Source: Clostridia bacterium (GTDB taxonomy: Bacteria > Bacillota > Clostridia > Oscillospirales > CAG-272). From it: a stretch of 9,982 nucleotides of DNA. The notes under the pieces were generated by a model. The model made no database searches. It was given only the letters and a program-made list of their open reading frames with translations, and had not been told where the DNA came from. Positions 6,540 through 9,982 of this stretch are shown in pieces. Location of the stretch: positions 1 to 9,982 of the forward strand of contig JAFXFQ010000138.1 in assembly GCA_017520365.1 (NCBI GenBank), read 5' to 3'. Position 1 is the first letter of the stretch, and each line of letters starts with the position of its first letter. A program made the translations under genes and the position numbers.

Positions 6540-7724
6540 ATGAAAGAATTTGAACTTAAATACGGCTGTAACCCTAACCAGAAGCCCTCCAAGATCTTTA
6601 TGGCAGACGGAAGCGAGCTTCCCATCGAGATCCTTTGCGGCCGCCCCGGCTACATCAACTTTCTCGACGCATTCAACTCCTGGCAGCTCGTTAAGGAGCT
6701 CAAGGAGGCAACAGGCCTCCCCGCAGTAACCTCCTTCAAGCACGTCAGCCCCACAAGCGCGGCTGTAGGTACTATCCTTCCCGAAAAGCTGAAGAAGGCT
6801 TGCTTCGTTGACGATATCGAGGGACTTGACGAATCTCCCCTTGCCTGCGCATATGCAAGAGCAAGAGGCGCAGACAGAATGTGATCCTTCGGTGACTGGG
6901 TAGCCCTCTCCGACGTTTGTGACGTAACTACCGCAAAGCTCATCCAGAGAGAGGTTTCCGACGGCATCATCGCTCCCGGCTATGAGCCTGAGGCACTTGA
7001 GATCCTCAAGTCCAAGAGAAAGGGAACATACAACATCGTGAAGATCGACCCCGATTACGTTCCCGCACCTGTAGAGCAGAAGCAGGTATACGGCATCACC
7101 TTTGAGCAGGGCAGAAACAACTTCGAGATCAACCGTGAGCTTCTCACAAATATCGTAACCGAGAATAAGGATATGCCTGAGTCTGCTGTCCGCGATCTTA
7201 TCATCGCCCTCATCACCCTCAAGTATACACAGTCCAACTCCGTTTGCTTTGCGGTTGACGGTCAGGCTATCGGCGTCGGTGCCGGTCAGCAGTCCAGAGT
7301 TCACTGCACACGTCTCGCAGGCTCAAAGGCTGATACATGGTTCCTCCGCCAGCACGATAAGGTTCTGGGTCTTCCCTTCAAGGCTGACATCAGAAGACCT
7401 GACCGTGACAACGTTATCGACGGCTACATCAACCGTAACGAAGAGGACGTTTGCGCTGACGGCAACTGGCAAAAGTACTTTACAGAGCAGCCTGCTCCCC
7501 TCACCGATGAGGAGATCCGTGCTTACCTCGACACCGTTGACGGCGTAGCACTCGGCTCCGATGCCTTCTTCCCCTTCGATGACAACATCGAAAGAGCTAA
7601 GAAGTCCGGCGTTAAGTATATCGCAGAACCCGGCGGATCCATCCGTGACGACGTGGTCATCGCCTGCGCTGACAAGTACGGTATGGCTATGGCATTCACA
7701 GGAATGCGTCTTTTCCATCACTAA
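6540..7724 (+). pseudogene. purH: AICAR transformylase (PurH C-terminal domain type) with in-frame TGA
   Basis: The enzyme formylates AICAR (ZMP) to FAICAR with 10-formyl-tetrahydrofolate; stand-alone forms are sometimes called PurV. The frame runs 394 codons in a single register and matches the family over its length, including SFKHVSPTSAAVG with the catalytic-type K67/H68, the QSNSVCFAVDGQAIGVGAGQQSRVHC core, and the C-terminal AEPGGSIRDD and GMRLFHH. Codon 115 (6882-6884) is TGA, between ARARGADRM and SFGDWVALSD; related proteins have Ser at the matching place (SAFGG in E. coli PurH). Translation would stop at 114 residues, well short of the active core. A restart at GTG 7038 lacks a good ribosome site and omits K67/H68. 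The start at 6540 has AAGGA about 13 nt upstream. A nonsense mutation, a sequencing error or recoding could explain it; the flanking codons are undegraded, which suggests error or a very recent event. Confidence 0.85.
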
Positions 7725-7738
7725 TAACTATTTCCTGA

Positions 7739-7774
7739 GGGGCTGCCTCGTTTTTGCAAAAACGGGTCAGCCCC
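7739..7774 (+). repeat. Imperfect stem-loop in the 117-bp gap before purD
   Basis: GGGGCTG (7739-7745) pairs with CAGCCCC (7768-7774), and inside it CGTTTT pairs with AAAACG around a TGCA loop, with a short mismatched junction. There is no U-run after it, so it is not a standard terminator. A smaller alternative, GAGG/CCTC (7737-7740 with 7746-7749) followed by G and five T, would be a weak terminator that the larger fold excludes. It may tune or protect transcript passing into purD. The remainder of the gap (7775-7823) shows a TATAAG at 7785 with no properly spaced -35 box, so no promoter is called. Confidence 0.55.
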
Positions 7775-7841
7775 GAGGGTGCATTATAAGCATAAGAACC
7801 CCCCAAAAAAATCACTCTAAAATAAGGAAGGTGCGCCAGTT

Positions 7842-9101
7842 TTGAAGATCCTTGTAGTAGGCGGCGGAGGCAGAGAGCACGCCATTATCAAAAAGATAAA
7901 AGAAAATAAAGACGTTACCGAAATATTCGCCCTCCCCGGCAACGGCGGTATTGCCGCTGATGCAACCTGTGTTGACGTTAAGGCCACGGATATTGACGGT
8001 ATAGTAAGATTTGCCGTAGAACACAGCGTTGATTACGCAGTTGTAGCTCCCGATGATCCCCTCGTTCTCGGATGCGTTGACGCTCTTGAGGAAAAGGGCA
8101 TCCCATGCTTCGGCCCCCGCGCAAATGCGGCTATAATAGAAGGCAGTAAGGCATTCTCCAAGAACCTTATGAAAAAATACGGCATCCCCACAGCGGAGTT
8201 TGAGGTATTCTCCGATATGGACGCAGCTCTGGAGTATCTTGAAACAGCACCTATCCCCACAGTTATCAAGGCAGACGGTCTTGCCCTCGGTAAGGGCGTT
8301 ATCATCTGCTTTACCAGAGAAGAGGCTCTCACCGCCGTCCGCGAGATGATGGCAGACGGCAAGTTCGGTGCCAGCGGCAAGACCGTTGTTATCGAGGAGT
8401 TTCTCGAGGGTCCCGAGGTATCCGTTCTTTCCTTCACAGACGGAAAATGCGTTGTTCCTATGATCTCCTCTATGGACCACAAAAGAGCAGGCGACGGCGA
8501 TACCGGTCTCAACACAGGCGGTATGGGCACCATCGCTCCCAACCCCTACTACACTGCTGAAATTGCAGAAAGATGTATGAAGGAGATCTTCCTCCCCACC
8601 GTCAATGCAATGAATGCAGAGGGCAGAACCTTTAAGGGATGCCTCTATTTCGGCCTCATGATCACCGAAAAGGGCCCTAAGGTCATCGAATATAACTGCC
8701 GCTTCGGAGACCCCGAAACTCAGGTAGTTCTCCCCCTCCTTGAAAGCGATCTTCTCACCGTTATGAAGGCGGTTACAGAGGAAAAGCTCGCTGAAACTGA
8801 GGTTAAATTTGCAAACAAGAGTGCCTGCTGTGTCATTATGGCATCAAAGGGCTATCCCGAATCCTATGAGAAGGGCTTTGAGATCAAGGTTCCCGCAGAA
8901 ATTGCCGATAAGGTATATATCGCAGGCGCCGCTCTCAAGGACGGTAAGGTAGTGACCGCAGGCGGCCGTGTTCTCGGCGCCGTTGAAATTGCCGACACTC
9001 TCAAGGACGCCGTTGACGGCGCATACGCACTTGTTGATAAAATCAGCTTTGATAACGCATACTACCGTCACGATATCGGTCAGCGTGCGCTCAAGGCATA
9101 A
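7842..9101 (+). CDS. purD: Phosphoribosylamine-glycine ligase (GAR synthetase)
   Basis: PurD joins phosphoribosylamine and glycine with ATP, the second purine step, in the cytoplasm. The 419-residue length is typical. The N-terminal domain begins MKILVVGGGGREHA (phosphate-contact GGGGREHA at 7-14). The ATP-grasp region has KADGLALGKGV at 143-153, DHKRAGDGDTG at 212-222, NTGGMG at 224-229 and the metal-binding EYNCRFGDPETQ at 283-294. APDDPLVLG replaces the commoner GPEAPLVAG. The start is TTG: the family's N-terminus begins exactly there, AAGGAAGG lies about 10 nt upstream, and no in-frame ATG or GTG is near. It follows the AICAR transformylase gene after 117 bp, the longest gap in the operon, and precedes purL by 19 bp. 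Confidence 0.97.
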   Translation: MKILVVGGGGREHAIIKKIKENKDVTEIFALPGNGGIAADATCVDVKATDIDGIVRFAVEHSVDYAVVAPDDPLVLGCVDALEEKGIPCFGPRANAAIIEGSKAFSKNLMKKYGIPTAEFEVFSDMDAALEYLETAPIPTVIKADGLALGKGVIICFTREEALTAVREMMADGKFGASGKTVVIEEFLEGPEVSVLSFTDGKCVVPMISSMDHKRAGDGDTGLNTGGMGTIAPNPYYTAEIAERCMKEIFLPTVNAMNAEGRTFKGCLYFGLMITEKGPKVIEYNCRFGDPETQVVLPLLESDLLTVMKAVTEEKLAETEVKFANKSACCVIMASKGYPESYEKGFEIKVPAEIADKVYIAGAALKDGKVVTAGGRVLGAVEIADTLKDAVDGAYALVDKISFDNAYYRHDIGQRALKA

Positions 9102-9120
9102 GATAATGAGGTAACCAAGT

Positions 9121-9982
9121 ATGGTATACAGAGTATTTGTAGAAAAGAAAAAGGAGCTTGCTCACGAGGCTAAGGCCCTCCTTTCCGACGCTCGTACCCT
9201 TCTCGGTATCGAAGCGCTGACAGACGTTCGCGTTATCAACAGATACGACGCGGAAAATATCGATAAAGACCTCTTTGAATACGCAAAAAAGACTGTATTC
9301 TCCGAGCCTCAGCTCGATATTGTAAGCGAAGAGCCCTGCCTTTGCGGTGCATACGTGTTCGCTGTAGAGTTCCTCCCCGGCCAGTTTGACCAGAGAGCAG
9401 ATTCTGCGGCTCAATGCATCCAGATCATCTCCCAGGGCGAGCGTCCCCTTATCAGAAGCGCAAAGGTATATGCTCTTTACGGCAACCTTGAAGATAAGGA
9501 CATCACGGAGATCAAAAAGTACGTTATCAACCCCGTTGAGGCAAGAGAGGCGGCCCTTGAAAAGCCCGAAACTCTTGCAATCGAGTACGAGATCCCTACA
9601 GAGGTAGCTACTCTCGACGGATTTACAAAGCTTGACCGCGAAGGTCTCGCAGATTTCATCAAGTCCTACGGTCTCGCAATGGATATCGACGATATCACCT
9701 TCTGCCAGGAGTATTTCCTCACAGAAAAGCGTGATCCCACCATCACCGAGATCCGTATGATCGATACATACTGGTCTGACCACTGCCGCCACACAACATT
9801 CCTTACAACCATTGATAACGTCACCTTCGAGGATGCTCTTATCCAGAAGGCTTACGTGGAGTACGTTGAGACCCGTAAGGAGCTTGGCAGAACAAAGCCC
9901 GTATGCCTTATGGATATCGCAACGCTTGCAGTACGTTATCTCAAGAAGGCAGGAAAGCTTGAAAAGCTTGATGAGTCTGAGG
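9121..9982 (+). CDS. purL: Phosphoribosylformylglycinamidine synthase, long type, N-terminal part
   Basis: PurL converts FGAR to FGAM with ATP and glutamine, the fourth step. The visible 287 residues carry LPGQFDQRADSAAQCIQII at about 85-103 and DHCRHTTF at 220-227, the conserved catalytic-type motif of the synthetase core. The long N-terminal region before it resembles the single-chain clostridial type of roughly 1,200-1,260 residues, in which a PurS-like domain, two synthetase halves and a C-terminal glutaminase are fused. If so, separate purS and purQ genes are not needed. The ATG at 9121 has TGAGGT about 8 nt upstream and lies 19 bp after purD. The gene runs off the right edge, so the glutaminase part is not seen. 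Confidence 0.96.
   Translation, partial: MVYRVFVEKKKELAHEAKALLSDARTLLGIEALTDVRVINRYDAENIDKDLFEYAKKTVFSEPQLDIVSEEPCLCGAYVFAVEFLPGQFDQRADSAAQCIQIISQGERPLIRSAKVYALYGNLEDKDITEIKKYVINPVEAREAALEKPETLAIEYEIPTEVATLDGFTKLDREGLADFIKSYGLAMDIDDITFCQEYFLTEKRDPTITEIRMIDTYWSDHCRHTTFLTTIDNVTFEDALIQKAYVEYVETRKELGRTKPVCLMDIATLAVRYLKKAGKLEKLDESE

Noticed and set aside
6882..6925. Selenocysteine insertion at the TGA in the AICAR transformylase
   Set aside because: Downstream only a weak fold (UCGG/CCGA around GGG-UAG-CCC) can be drawn, without the GU-type apical loop of bacterial SECIS elements. The family is not a known selenoprotein and Ser is expected here. Kept only as a remote alternative.
7038..7724. Separate gene starting at GTG 7038
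   Set aside because: It is the same reading frame as 6540-6881, lacks a well-placed ribosome binding site and would encode only the C-terminal part of the transformylase.
7755..7790. Internal promoter before purD (TTGCAA and TATAAG)
   Set aside because: The spacer would be 24 bp, too long for a sigma-A promoter, and no better -35 box lies at 16-18 bp.

Overview
This window is a nucleotide-biosynthesis locus built around a 425-bp divergent control region. Leftward from it run pyrimidine genes: pyrC, then carB, which is cut by the window edge. Rightward runs a de novo purine operon: purE, a purF-like gene, purM, purN, purO (stand-alone IMP cyclohydrolase), a stand-alone AICAR transformylase gene with an in-frame TGA, purD, and the start of a long-type purL. 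No mobile element, CRISPR array, tRNA or rRNA was seen. The gene types suggest an anaerobic member of the Bacillota, class Clostridia. They are a clostridial-type PurL, IMP cyclohydrolase and AICAR transformylase on separate genes, a PurF-like protein starting MGGFFG, and a ZTP riboswitch. A gut Oscillospirales- or Lachnospirales-like organism is plausible, but sequence reading alone cannot fix the taxon.

Control region (1700-2124). The leftward promoter (TTGACA-17-TATACT) starts a ~125-nt pyr leader. It can fold as a PyrR-type attenuator: a 5' hairpin with an AGAGA loop, a 14-bp antiterminator that reuses the 3' arm of that hairpin, and a terminator with seven U residues just before the pyrC ribosome binding site. 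The rightward promoter (TTGACA-18-TATAAT, extended -10) is followed by a second extended -10 and then a ZTP (pfl) riboswitch. The last helix of the riboswitch shares bases with a perfect 14-bp terminator stem ahead of purE. Both arms therefore appear to be controlled by premature termination, one sensing pyrimidine nucleotides (inferred through PyrR) and the other ZMP/ZTP.

Purine operon (2125 to the end). Spacings are short (7-44 bp), except for 117 bp before purD, which holds a stem-loop. The genes cover PRPP amination (purF-like), GAR synthesis (purD), GAR formylation (purN), FGAM synthesis (purL), AIR synthesis (purM), the carboxylation mutase step (purE), AICAR formylation and IMP closure (purO). 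purC, purB and purK are not in the window.

Two points deserve attention. First, the AICAR transformylase frame is intact along its whole length except for one TGA at codon 115, where a Ser is expected. This is a nonsense mutation, a sequence error or, less likely, recoding. The substrate of this enzyme, ZMP, is a ligand of the riboswitch at the head of the same operon. Second, the PurF-like protein keeps its PRPP loop and four Fe-S cysteines but lacks the N-terminal catalytic cysteine, and a stop codon just upstream rules out a longer N-terminus.
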